Source: an uncultured Chlorobiota bacterium (GTDB lineage Bacteria; Bacteroidota; Kapaibacteriia; OLB7). Taken from it: 6,721 bases of DNA. The notes beneath the pieces were generated by a model, which did no database searches, was not told where the DNA came from, and saw only the letters and a list, made by a program, of their open reading frames with translations. Location of the stretch: positions 1 to 6,721 of the forward strand of contig CAMLOB010000218.1 of assembly GCA_946481475.1 (NCBI GenBank), written 5' to 3'. Both the position numbers and the translations under genes were made by a program. Positions 1 through 6,073 of this stretch are shown in pieces. The first letter of the stretch is position 1. The number at the start of each line of letters is the position of its first letter.

Positions 1-245
1 TGTCGCGCAGGGATCTGATGATTCAGCCAGCTCTCGCTGTTGATGGAATTGATGGAGAAGACTTTGATCCGTCCCTCTTCGATCAGATGACTGATCGAGT
101 CAATCAGGTAAAACCGTTCATACTCCAGATAGTCCGCCGCTGCCGACGGGAACATCAGCAGAGCCGGGCCATAGTGGCCGTAGATCACGATTTCCATTTC
201 GCGCCCGAGACTCGGGCTGAACCATGAGTCGAGAATCCGTTCCAT
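1..245 (-). CDS. Esterase-family alpha/beta hydrolase, N-terminal fragment
   Basis: This is the first 81 codons of a minus-strand gene that continues beyond the left edge. The protein begins MERILDSWFSPSLGREMEI and continues with a YGHYGPALLMFPSA segment (about residues 23-36) and KVFSINSINSESW (about 61-73). This order, a short N-terminal beta sheet with 'SP.LGREM', then 'G..GP.LL.FP', then '..S..S.SW', is typical of the N-terminus of the putative esterase family (PF00756-like, serine hydrolases). The nucleophile elbow and the rest of the catalytic triad lie outside the window, so substrate and activity cannot be judged. The ATG at 245-243 is preceded by a weak purine stretch (AGGGA, about 8 nt away); another ATG 4 nt upstream is out of frame. 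The gene lies 158 bp downstream of rsmI on the same strand, with no clear terminator between them, so co-transcription is possible. A promoter-like TATCTTG lies on the minus strand at 297-291. No signal peptide is visible, so a cytoplasmic location is likely. Confidence 0.8.
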   Translation of the reverse strand, partial: MERILDSWFSPSLGREMEIVIYGHYGPALLMFPSAAADYLEYERFYLIDSISHLIEEGRIKVFSINSINSESWLNHQIPAR

Positions 246-403
246 GCATTAATCCCTGCTATTATTTATGAATGCGAACAGGCGATCCGACAAGATACAA
301 CGAGAAATGAATCCGCACTCTACGGACAGGACCGGGCGGATAGAAGTACAAGGCCTCCGCAGAAGAGATCCGCAACACAAAACAGTTCAGGTCTCGGCCA
401 TCT

Positions 404-1138
404 TCAAGCGTCGGCTGACAACTCCCCGACATCCCGTTCTCCGGACAGTTCTCCCGCACCGACAAGGACGACGATTTCCCCTCTGACCTTCCCCCGTCTC
501 TCAAGTTCCTCGAGAAGGGATCCGAGCGTTCCACGAATGTATTCTTCATACATCTTGCTGATTTCCCGCGCAACAACACCCGGCACCTCCGGACCAAAAT
601 GCTCGATCAGTTCGTTGAGCAACCTCAGAAGTCTGTGAGGAGATTCGTACAGAATAATAGTGGCGGCGACACCGGTCAGCTCCTTCAGTCGGCGTTGCCT
701 CCCTTTTTTATGGGGCAAAAACCCTTCAAACAGGACCGGGCGGGTCCGCAAACCACTTCCTACAAGAGCCGGAACAGCGGCGTTGGCCCCCGGCAGCACC
801 TCTACACGGATACCGGCCTCGATTGCGCCGGCAATCAGAACGGAGCCGGGATCACTGAAGCCCGGAGTCCCTGCATCACTTACCAGAGCCACAAGAGTTC
901 CCGAGGACATCAACCGGACCAATTCTCCAGTGCGTCCTTTTTCATTGTGGGCATGGAGACTAATCAACTTTTTCCCTGGAATTTCCAGGTGTTTCAGCAA
1001 ATTCCCCGTCACTCGGGTATCCTCACAGGCAATAATATCCGCCTCCTTCAGTGTTCGGATACCCCGCAACGTCATATCTTCCAGATTGCCGATCGGCGTT
1101 GGCACCACTTTGAGCTCTCCTTCCCCCTTTGTATCCAT
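404..1138 (-). CDS. rsmI: 16S rRNA (cytidine1402-2'-O)-methyltransferase RsmI
   Basis: RsmI uses S-adenosylmethionine to methylate the 2'-O-ribose of C1402 in the decoding centre of 16S rRNA; it acts in the cytoplasm on the small subunit. The 244-residue product carries the family landmarks in order: VVPTPIGNLEDMTLR (11-25), ADIIACEDTR (33-42), HAHNE (62-66), the SAM-site segment VSDAGTPGFSDPG (86-98), LPGANAAVPALVGSGL (115-130), EGFLPHKKGRQRRL (138-151), ILYESPHRL (162-170) and REISKMYEEYIRG (191-203). E. coli RsmI is about 286 residues; this protein ends shortly after the core tetrapyrrole-methylase fold and so lacks the extra C-terminal helical region, as do many Bacteroidota/Chlorobiota homologues. 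Asn119 stands where Ser is common in the LPGxSA motif. The start is fixed by a TAA two codons upstream of the ATG. No Shine-Dalgarno sequence precedes it; a GGAGAG lies inside the gene before Val11 (GTG), but starting there would remove the first beta strand. It is divergent from the large surface-protein gene. Confidence 0.95.
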   Translation of the reverse strand: MDTKGEGELKVVPTPIGNLEDMTLRGIRTLKEADIIACEDTRVTGNLLKHLEIPGKKLISLHAHNEKGRTGELVRLMSSGTLVALVSDAGTPGFSDPGSVLIAGAIEAGIRVEVLPGANAAVPALVGSGLRTRPVLFEGFLPHKKGRQRRLKELTGVAATIILYESPHRLLRLLNELIEHFGPEVPGVVAREISKMYEEYIRGTLGSLLEELERRGKVRGEIVVLVGAGELSGERDVGELSADA

Positions 1139-1146
1139 AGGTTATA

Positions 1147-1177
1147 CAAAAATCGTTTTGTTTCAAGTGTTTTCAGA
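1147..1177 (-). promoter_or_regulatory. Candidate Bacteroidota-type promoter of rsmI
   Basis: On the minus strand TCTG (1177-1174) is followed after 19 nt by GATTTTTG (1154-1147). This resembles the Bacteroidota -33/-7 pattern TTTG-N19-21-TAnnTTTG, with one mismatch in each box. A sigma70-like TATAAC follows immediately (1146-1141). With either reading, transcription would begin within a few bases of the rsmI ATG at 1138, giving a leaderless or near-leaderless mRNA, which fits the missing Shine-Dalgarno sequence. The boxes are short and degenerate, so this is a weak call. Confidence 0.3.
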
Positions 1178-1186
1178 GAGCGTGAT

Positions 1187-1199
1187 TCCCCGAAGGGGA
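1187..1199. repeat. Short GC-rich hairpin
   Basis: TCCCC (1187-1191) and GGGGA (1195-1199) are perfect inverted repeats around GAA. Read on the minus strand the loop is TTC within CCCTTCGGG, close to a stable UUCG-type tetraloop. It lies just upstream of the candidate rsmI promoter and has no T-run on either side, so it is not a terminator. Its role is unknown. Confidence 0.4.
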
Positions 1200-1226
1200 T
1201 CGATGAAGTCCATACTTCTTTTACCA

Positions 1227-1280
1227 TGAAAAATTTTGCCGAATAGCCGCATAAAAAATCGTTCCCGATTGAAAAATTTT
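1227..1280. repeat. Direct repeat TGAAAAATTTT (two copies)
   Basis: TGAAAAATTTT occurs at 1227-1237 and again at 1270-1280, each followed within a base or two by CCG. The starts are 43 bp apart, close to four helical turns, so both copies face the same side of the DNA. Each core is itself nearly palindromic (AAAAATTTT). The second copy falls between the -33-like and -7-like boxes of the candidate plus-strand promoter, where a bound protein would affect transcription. It could be an operator pair or simply intrinsically bent A-tract DNA. Confidence 0.45.
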
Positions 1281-1300
1281 CCGTAAAATCGGTAACATTG
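1268..1300 (+). promoter_or_regulatory. Candidate promoter of the large surface-protein gene
   Basis: ATTG (1268-1271) is followed after 21 nt by TAACATTG (1293-1300), which matches the Bacteroidota -33/-7 pattern TTTG-N19-21-TAnnTTTG with one mismatch in each box. The spacer is AT-rich. Transcription would start near 1305-1307 and leave a leader of about 155 nt before the ATG at 1462, beginning almost exactly at the nested stem-loop. The assignment rests on pattern alone. Confidence 0.35.
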
Positions 1301-1308
1301 GGCTTAAC

Positions 1309-1379
1309 AATCGGGTCTTTACGTGGCAGAACCCTACAATGGGTGGGCAAGGATTCCACGTGAACACAAATTCCCGATT
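1309..1379 (+). promoter_or_regulatory. Nested stem-loop in the predicted mRNA leader
   Basis: Three sets of arms nest in order: AATCGGG (1309-1315) with CCCGATT (1373-1379), 7 bp; TTTACGTGG (1318-1326) with CCACGTGAA (1356-1364), 9 bp including one G-U pair; and ACCC (1331-1334) with GGGT (1341-1344) around a 6-nt loop. Internal loops separate them. The AATCGGG arm can instead pair with CCCGATT at 1264-1270, but that copy lies upstream of the predicted transcription start. It resembles no riboswitch family that I recognise. Confidence 0.4.
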
Positions 1380-1461
1380 TTGTCTCCCTGCCGTCTGAGA
1401 ACAAACATGTTAACGGAAATCCATCATATACACTAACCATTTCATCAACCAGAGATCCAGC

Positions 1462-1560
1462 ATGATGAAGACTACGACTTTACCAACCACAATTGGTCGT
1501 CTTGTGCTCGGGCTATTCAGTCTGCTCTGCGTTGCATTTCTTTCAGCACCGCTCTCCGCT
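1462..1560 (+). other. Sec signal peptide
   Basis: Residues 1-33 show Lys3 and Arg13, a hydrophobic core (LVLGLFSLLCVAFL, 14-27) and an SAPLSA/QE junction that fits the AxA rule, so cleavage is predicted after Ala33. There is no lipobox cysteine at the junction, so this is not a lipoprotein. Confidence 0.85.
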
Positions 1561-4500
1561 CAGGAGATCGAGAATACGCTGGAAGAGTGCGCGGGGGGCA
1601 CGCTGTACTATGTAGCGTATCCGGACACGGTGACCAATGCGCAAGACGCTCGTTTTGCCGCAAATTATCCCGAGGAATTTTTCCTCTACATTTTCTCCCC
1701 AGTCGACCAGCAGGTGAAGATCGGTCGCGCGAACGGCGCGTCGATCTCGAAGAACATCATCGGCGGCGACATTCTTGAATTCGATACCCGGGAAGTAGCG
1801 GTTCCTCTGATTTCGGTTCGCAACAGCAAGGAGACGAACGTCCTGAAAGTTGAATCGGAATCACCGGTCGTTGTCTACGCATACATGGCGACCCGTTTCG
1901 GGTGTGCAGCCTTTACACCGGTTCCGGTAGACGCGTGGGGAACCGAATACTACGCAGCAACCTGGGAGGGTGAGTTCGTTCGCGATATTCAGCCCGCCGG
2001 TGAGAACAACTTCGATGCGAGCGTGAAGGTGCCGGCACCGGCCGAGATCCTGGTGATTGCGGCATACGACAACACACAGGTAACGATCAATCCGACCGGC
2101 GCTCTGGTCTCCTGCGCGAACTGTACGCGCGTGACCCTGAAGGCCGGCGAGGCCTATCTGGTGCAGTCGTTCGTCGACACAAACGAGGGTGTTGAGCGGC
2201 AGGCGGACATCGCAGGGACCTCGATTACGGCAAACAAGCGTATCGGCGTTGTCTCGGGGAACACACGCATCTGGCATGAGCCGTTTGCAGACGGATTCCT
2301 GGGGGCAAACTCGTACAAGGATCTGGTTGCCGAGTGGCTTACACCGGTCGAACAGCATGGAACGACCTTTATCTTCATGCCGACGTGGGACGATCTTCGT
2401 CAGCGTCCCGGAGCCGACCCTGTCCGCACAAAAGAATATATCCGCGTCTACGCCACAACCAACAAGAACACGGATGTGGGGTGGTTCAACACGCTGGGAA
2501 TACTTGAACCGGGACAGTCGACAAAAATCAAGAAAGGTGAGTTTTCCCACGAGCCGCGCGGTGAGGTCGGGAACGCAATTGCCTACGTCACCTCCGATCC
2601 GGGACAGGCGCACCAGTCACCCCGTCCGGTGACCAAGTTCAATGGAACAACCGGTAGCGGTAACTATATCGGCGCCAGCTATAAGTCCTGGGGTTCCTAT
2701 CAGGTTGAGATGGTCCCCCGCGAGCAGTGGGTCTCCTACTCACCGTTCAAGGCCCCCTCTTATCCTTCAAGCATGAAGCACTACCTGAACCTGGTCACCG
2801 ATACAAACAACCAGTTCAATGTGTACTATCGTTCCGGTTCGGGAGGCCGCCAGCTCTTCCCATTTAACCGCGGGAAGATTCCTGGAACAGACCTTATCTG
2901 GGGAAGCATTATTGTCAACCCGGGACTGAACTACATTGTCGAAGCGGACGACGGCGCGCGCTTCAGCGGTTTTATTTACGGCAACTGGGCCGGATATGAA
3001 CTCTATCGTCCGGGCGCACCGAAAGATGACGACGACGACAAGAGCAAGTCGGTGGCCGGAGGAGGCCAGAGCGATATGCCGGAAATTCTCCATCCGTCGG
3101 AGTACGAGGAGAACGTCGCGATGATGTACGGTTATCCGCTGGTTCCTTCCCGTTGCGTACTTGCCGATCCGGACAAGTACAAGGTGACGATCGAGCAGAA
3201 CTGCGATGAGATGTTCATCACGATTGAAGCGGAGAATCCGAATCCTTCGGGTCTGAAATTCATCCGCCTTCTGAACGATCGCGACAGCACATTCAATACA
3301 CGACTGGAGTTCATTGAGCCGGCAAGTGCTCTGGAACTTCGTGAGAAGAACGTTGCGAAGGCACGGATTCGTCTGGTGGCAATCAATCCGCTTCAGGATG
3401 CCCAGGGCGTTGTGGAGTTCAAGGATCGTACGCGCGAAGGCCAGGTACAGCGGGTTCGCTTCAAATACGAGGCCGAGCGGGTCACAACGGACCGACCGGA
3501 CGGCATCGACTTCGGCAGCCTGACGATCAACTTCCCGGCCGGTGAGCAGGCCATCACGTTCACCAATCCGCTGGACAAGGATGTCGTCGTCAAGGAACTG
3601 AAGTTCTTCCTCGGCAACCAGGAGTTCGTCATCACGCGTGTTGAGCCGAACTTCGACTGGGAGAGCGGCAAGGATTCGATTGTCCTGAAGACCGGACAGT
3701 CGCTCAAGGTCTGGATCGATATCACGCCGAAGGATGAGAACCGGATCTATCAGGATTCGCTGATCGTCGTTCTGGGCTGCGTTCAGGTGTCGGTCCCGCT
3801 GCGGGCGGCAACGGTTCAGGCATGTCTCTTTGTTGATGATCTGCCCTTCGGAACATTATCGCCAAATGAAGCGAAAACCCTTCCCTTGAGAATCTGCAAT
3901 ATCGGTAAGGGACGCATTACCTTCCATGACTCAACTGCAACCGGAGGTGGAGCTTTCCTTACGTGGTTACTGACGGAATTCAGTGTCGATCAAACCGACA
4001 TTGATCTTCTGAAAGCGACCACACTCAATGCAAACGATTGTGTAACCATCAACGTAACGTTCGTGTCGTCCGAGACCGGCAACTTCCGGACTATCGGACG
4101 TTTCTGGGCCAGCACACGGGACTGCCGCGACACCTCGGTGTGGACGGCCAAGGTCACAAGCCCGGGACCGGGTATTACTGATAAGAACTGGCACGAGCGG
4201 TGGCTTACGGCTCAGAATCCGTGTACAAAGAACGATACGGTACAGCATGAATGGGATATTGAAGTTACCAATACCGGTGATGCAGCTTATACAGTTGACG
4301 GTATCGAAATCGTAGCTGACCCAGGTGTGCCGGATAGCATCTTCACGATTATCAATAGAGGTAACGTGACGTCAGGAAAGAATATCGATCCCGGCATTAC
4401 GGAGAAAGTCCGTGTTGCCTTCAGACCCGATGCTGAGCAAGTGTACCATGCCGTCATCCGGCTGTATTATACCATCGATGGAGTTAAAGATTCTATTGAC

Positions 4501-6003
4501 GGAAACCTGGACGGCATCGGCATCCAGTCGTATGTAGAGATTGGAGATGCTCCGTTCAACCGGATTCTGTTCAAGGGAGCCGGTCTCAATACCGATGCCA
4601 ACTCGGTAACGCTGACGGCCAGCGGAACCCGCGACGTCAACCTTGACCAACTCCAGATCAATCCGGGTACGCAATTCCGGTTTGCTCCGGCATGGGCAAG
4701 CGATCCGGCCAACTCCTGGGCAATGAATGCCGGAGATGGAGACAGGCTGACGATGAAGCCGGGCGAATCGATCGAGATCGACCTCGAGTTTGTCCCGCAG
4801 GATGCCGATCCGCTGGTCAAGACGGCAACGATCGACGTCATCGGCGACTTCGCCTACGATGTCTGCTCGGATACTGACTCGACGGGTGACTTGACTGGTG
4901 AGGTCTATACGCTGGGTGCGGTTATCTCAGGATGGACGTTCCCGAACATCCTCACCTGTTTCGAGGATGACGGAGTTGTCACAGTGGAGAATACGGGTAC
5001 CGATGCGATCGAGATCATCAATGTTCTGCAGGCCACTCCGTCCAATCAGAACATTACGGTCGACTTCGAGGGCTTTACGCTGCCGATCACTGTCGATCCG
5101 GGCGCAATTCAGCAGATCCCTGTCCACTTCGCACCGAAGGACGCGGGAGCATACGCCGCAACAGTGACGGTAATCGTCGCGGACCTTGACGGAGACGGCG
5201 CGGACGACACCCTGCAAGCTCAGGTCGTCGGCGAAGCCCGGATCATCACGATGAACTTCAGCATCGACGAGGGCTATTCGGCCTTCCCGGGTCTGCCGAT
5301 GACGATCTCGGTGAACTTCACCGGAGAGGGTGCGCCGAACGAGCCGATCGAAGGTCAGATCACGCACTTCTTCGTGCAGGTCTTCTACGACGAGGGCATG
5401 ATGCTTGTCGACGGCGACAAATTCCGTCTCGGCGAGCAGTTCCCGGAGAGTGACGGATGGAAGATTTCGGAGTTCGAACGTGCTCCGGGCTACATCATCT
5501 TCGAGATCCAGAACACGTCGGGCAAGTTCATCGAGGTCAAGGGGGGTGAGGTTGTCGAGATCGACTTCATCACGTTCATTGGTGATACGCTGTCAACGGA
5601 ACTGCGACCGGAAGCATGGCTTGCTCCGGGAGGCTTCGGCGACAACGCCAACCAGTGTATCAACTTCACGTTTACTCCTGGCGATGCCCGCCTCGACTCG
5701 GTCTGCGGTCTGAACTTCCGTCTGATCGAAGCGGTCAACGCGAAGTACTCACCGGGGAACGCTTATCCGAACGTCGCAAGAGACCAGACCGATATCGAGT
5801 TCTCGCTCGGTCTGGACGCACACACGACGATCGAGGTCTTCAACCAGCAAGGCAGCAAGGTCGGCGTTCTGGTGGACGAGTATCTGAATCCGGGTACATA
5901 TCGGGTAACGTGGGATGTCCGCGGACTCCCGACCGGCACCTACTACTACCGGATCAACTCCGGTCACTGGACAGGTATGCAGGAAATAAGGGTACAGAGA
6001 TAA
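1462..6003 (+). CDS. Large secreted multidomain protein, IgGFc-binding-like, Ig repeats, T9SS sorting domain
   Basis: The 1513-residue product has a signal peptide (1-33), so it is exported through Sec and then, judging from its C-terminal domain, across the outer membrane by the type IX system. In order it shows an IgGFc-binding-like module (about 45-516), an acidic linker with five Asp (522-526), a run of Ig/ASH-like (choice-of-anchor-D type) beta repeats (about 560-1261), a cohesin-like beta domain (about 1262-1425) and a T9SS type A sorting domain (about 1429-1513). No catalytic motif is visible, so a structural, adhesive or ligand-binding role at the cell surface is likely, but the function is unknown. 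The start is a double ATG (Met-Met-Lys) with only a weak AGAGA in front; the lysine and hydrophobic core that follow support it. It stands alone between a divergent regulatory region and a strong terminator, so it is probably monocistronic. Parts of the repeat region (about 3840-4060 and 4180-4540) are clearly richer in A+T than the rest. Confidence 0.9.
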   Translation: MMKTTTLPTTIGRLVLGLFSLLCVAFLSAPLSAQEIENTLEECAGGTLYYVAYPDTVTNAQDARFAANYPEEFFLYIFSPVDQQVKIGRANGASISKNIIGGDILEFDTREVAVPLISVRNSKETNVLKVESESPVVVYAYMATRFGCAAFTPVPVDAWGTEYYAATWEGEFVRDIQPAGENNFDASVKVPAPAEILVIAAYDNTQVTINPTGALVSCANCTRVTLKAGEAYLVQSFVDTNEGVERQADIAGTSITANKRIGVVSGNTRIWHEPFADGFLGANSYKDLVAEWLTPVEQHGTTFIFMPTWDDLRQRPGADPVRTKEYIRVYATTNKNTDVGWFNTLGILEPGQSTKIKKGEFSHEPRGEVGNAIAYVTSDPGQAHQSPRPVTKFNGTTGSGNYIGASYKSWGSYQVEMVPREQWVSYSPFKAPSYPSSMKHYLNLVTDTNNQFNVYYRSGSGGRQLFPFNRGKIPGTDLIWGSIIVNPGLNYIVEADDGARFSGFIYGNWAGYELYRPGAPKDDDDDKSKSVAGGGQSDMPEILHPSEYEENVAMMYGYPLVPSRCVLADPDKYKVTIEQNCDEMFITIEAENPNPSGLKFIRLLNDRDSTFNTRLEFIEPASALELREKNVAKARIRLVAINPLQDAQGVVEFKDRTREGQVQRVRFKYEAERVTTDRPDGIDFGSLTINFPAGEQAITFTNPLDKDVVVKELKFFLGNQEFVITRVEPNFDWESGKDSIVLKTGQSLKVWIDITPKDENRIYQDSLIVVLGCVQVSVPLRAATVQACLFVDDLPFGTLSPNEAKTLPLRICNIGKGRITFHDSTATGGGAFLTWLLTEFSVDQTDIDLLKATTLNANDCVTINVTFVSSETGNFRTIGRFWASTRDCRDTSVWTAKVTSPGPGITDKNWHERWLTAQNPCTKNDTVQHEWDIEVTNTGDAAYTVDGIEIVADPGVPDSIFTIINRGNVTSGKNIDPGITEKVRVAFRPDAEQVYHAVIRLYYTIDGVKDSIDGNLDGIGIQSYVEIGDAPFNRILFKGAGLNTDANSVTLTASGTRDVNLDQLQINPGTQFRFAPAWASDPANSWAMNAGDGDRLTMKPGESIEIDLEFVPQDADPLVKTATIDVIGDFAYDVCSDTDSTGDLTGEVYTLGAVISGWTFPNILTCFEDDGVVTVENTGTDAIEIINVLQATPSNQNITVDFEGFTLPITVDPGAIQQIPVHFAPKDAGAYAATVTVIVADLDGDGADDTLQAQVVGEARIITMNFSIDEGYSAFPGLPMTISVNFTGEGAPNEPIEGQITHFFVQVFYDEGMMLVDGDKFRLGEQFPESDGWKISEFERAPGYIIFEIQNTSGKFIEVKGGEVVEIDFITFIGDTLSTELRPEAWLAPGGFGDNANQCINFTFTPGDARLDSVCGLNFRLIEAVNAKYSPGNAYPNVARDQTDIEFSLGLDAHTTIEVFNQQGSKVGVLVDEYLNPGTYRVTWDVRGLPTGTYYYRINSGHWTGMQEIRVQR
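1594..3009 (+). other. IgGFc-binding-like N-terminal module
   Basis: Residues about 45-516 resemble the IgGFc_binding domain family (PF17517), named after the N-terminus of human FCGBP and also found in bacterial surface proteins. Seen here: EEFFLYIFSP (71-80), the 'SPVVVYAYMAT' strand, PVPVDAWGTEYY (153-164) matching the family's conserved 'PvdaLGteYy', a strand-rich segment about residues 193-206 matching 'flvvAteDnTtVtI', and ITANKRIGVVSGN (255-267) matching 'i.AnkPvaVfsGn'. A CANC pair (Cys218, Cys221) could form a disulfide. Whether it binds immunoglobulin or mucin-like ligands is unknown; the family name does not prove it. Confidence 0.7.
3139..5244 (+). other. About six divergent Ig/ASH-like beta repeats
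   Basis: Residues about 560-1261 divide into units of 100-130 residues starting near 560, 680, 787, 904, 1022 and 1153. Recurring signs are a Cys near the start (Cys581, 788, 921, 1166), a strand with N-x-G (CNIG 812-815, VTNTG 935-939, VENTG 1175-1179), then a 'pG....v.v.F.P.d....' strand such as IDPGITEKVRVAFRPDAEQ and VDPGAIQQIPVHFAPKDAG. These are hallmarks of HYDIN/ASH and choice-of-anchor-D domains. Several units carry a second Cys late (773, 888, 1135) and may be disulfide-linked. The last repeat contains a DxDxDG calcium-type loop (1241-1249). Unit boundaries are approximate. Confidence 0.65.
5245..5736 (+). other. Cohesin-like beta domain (tentative)
   Basis: Residues about 1262-1425 open with ITMNFSIDEGYSAFPGLPMTISVNF and go on to a strand with FFVQVFYDEGMML and later YIIFEIQNTSG and VEIDFITFIG. 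The pattern 'PG..v.v.v.........f.v.YD..ml' followed by alternating strands is how cohesin-type jelly-roll domains look in many bacterial surface proteins. There is no dockerin in the window, so a cohesin-dockerin partnership is not implied. It could also be another carbohydrate-binding or spacer beta sandwich. Confidence 0.4.
5746..6000 (+). other. T9SS type A C-terminal sorting domain
   Basis: The last 85 residues (1429-1513) follow the usual plan: an AYPNVARDQTDIEFSLG start, a TTIEVFNQQGSKVGVLVD strand pair, then NPGTYRVTWDVRGLPTGTYYYRI and a final strand ending EIRVQR. These match the type IX sorting domain consensus ('yPNP....t.i.f.l....v.l.iyd..G..v..l......G.y.v.wd...l.sG.Yfyrl......ki..'). 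The usual PNP reads PNV here. Such domains direct crossing of the outer membrane and are removed or anchored at the surface; no T9SS machinery genes are in the window. Confidence 0.85.
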
Positions 6004-6031
6004 TCCTCTCTGTCCGACTCTCGTAATAGAG

Positions 6032-6073
6032 GCGGGGACACTCGGAAATACCGGGTGTCCCCGCTTTCTTTTT
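6032..6073 (+). terminator. Strong Rho-independent terminator after the large gene
   Basis: A 14-bp stem pairs 6032-6045 with 6051-6064 (13 Watson-Crick pairs and one G-U), with loop AAATA at 6046-6050, followed directly by TTTCTTTTT (6065-6073). It starts 28 nt after the TAA stop. Stem length, GC content and T-run make this a near-textbook intrinsic terminator and isolate the upstream transcript from rarA. Confidence 0.93.

Larger units (their letters stand above)
1265..1379. repeat. Cluster of four CCGATT/AATCGG hexamers
   Basis: CCGATT occurs at 1265-1270 and 1374-1379, and its complement AATCGG at 1287-1292 and 1309-1314. The starts are spaced 22, 22 and 65 bp (about 3 x 22), roughly whole pairs of helical turns. 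Three copies extend to the heptamer CCCGATT/AATCGGG, and two (1262-1270, 1371-1379) to the nonamer TTCCCGATT. A truncated AATCG lies at 1257-1261. One 6-mer is expected on either strand about once per 2 kb, so four in 115 bp is unlikely by chance. They are candidate protein-binding sites, or pairing arms of RNA structures. Confidence 0.5.
1139..1461. other. Divergent intergenic region, AT-rich, repeat-dense
   Basis: This 323-bp stretch separates the rsmI start from the start of the large surface-protein gene, so it must hold the promoters of both. No credible protein gene or tRNA was found in it. It holds a short hairpin (1187-1199), two copies of an AT-rich 11-mer, a cluster of CCGATT/AATCGG hexamers, a candidate plus-strand promoter, a nested stem-loop and a CACGTG palindrome at 1357-1362; most of these are annotated separately. 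It is clearly richer in A+T than the coding DNA on either side. Confidence 0.8.

Noticed and set aside
261..403. Possible terminator between rsmI and the esterase gene (GCGGAT/ATCCGC inverted repeat)
   Set aside because: The arms are only 6 bp with a 26-nt loop and no T-run follows.
262..597. Minus-strand frame overlapping the rsmI 3' end, considered as a frameshifted C-terminal extension of RsmI
   Set aside because: RsmI ends cleanly after its core fold as in related phyla, and the alternative frame does not resemble the RsmI C-terminal domain.
599..1246. Long plus-strand frames opposite rsmI
   Set aside because: They are antisense shadows of a gene with unmistakable conserved motifs; their translations are low-complexity and unlike any family.
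1357..1362. CACGTG palindrome as an isolated operator
   Set aside because: A single 6-bp palindrome is expected by chance and it is already part of the longer TTTACGTGG/CCACGTGAA stem.
1301..1380. tRNA or known riboswitch in the divergent region
   Set aside because: No GGTTCRA T-arm, acceptor pairing or family consensus core could be found; only the nested stem-loop is supported.
1072..1440. Minus-strand 122-codon open frame across the divergent region and the rsmI 5' end
   Set aside because: It overlaps rsmI in another frame, its protein shows no family signature, and it would cover the region that must hold both promoters.
1861..2613. 250-codon minus-strand frame inside the large gene
   Set aside because: It lies antisense to the IgGFc-like module, whose conserved motifs explain the coding bias; the antisense protein is rich in Arg/Cys/Val without recognisable motifs.
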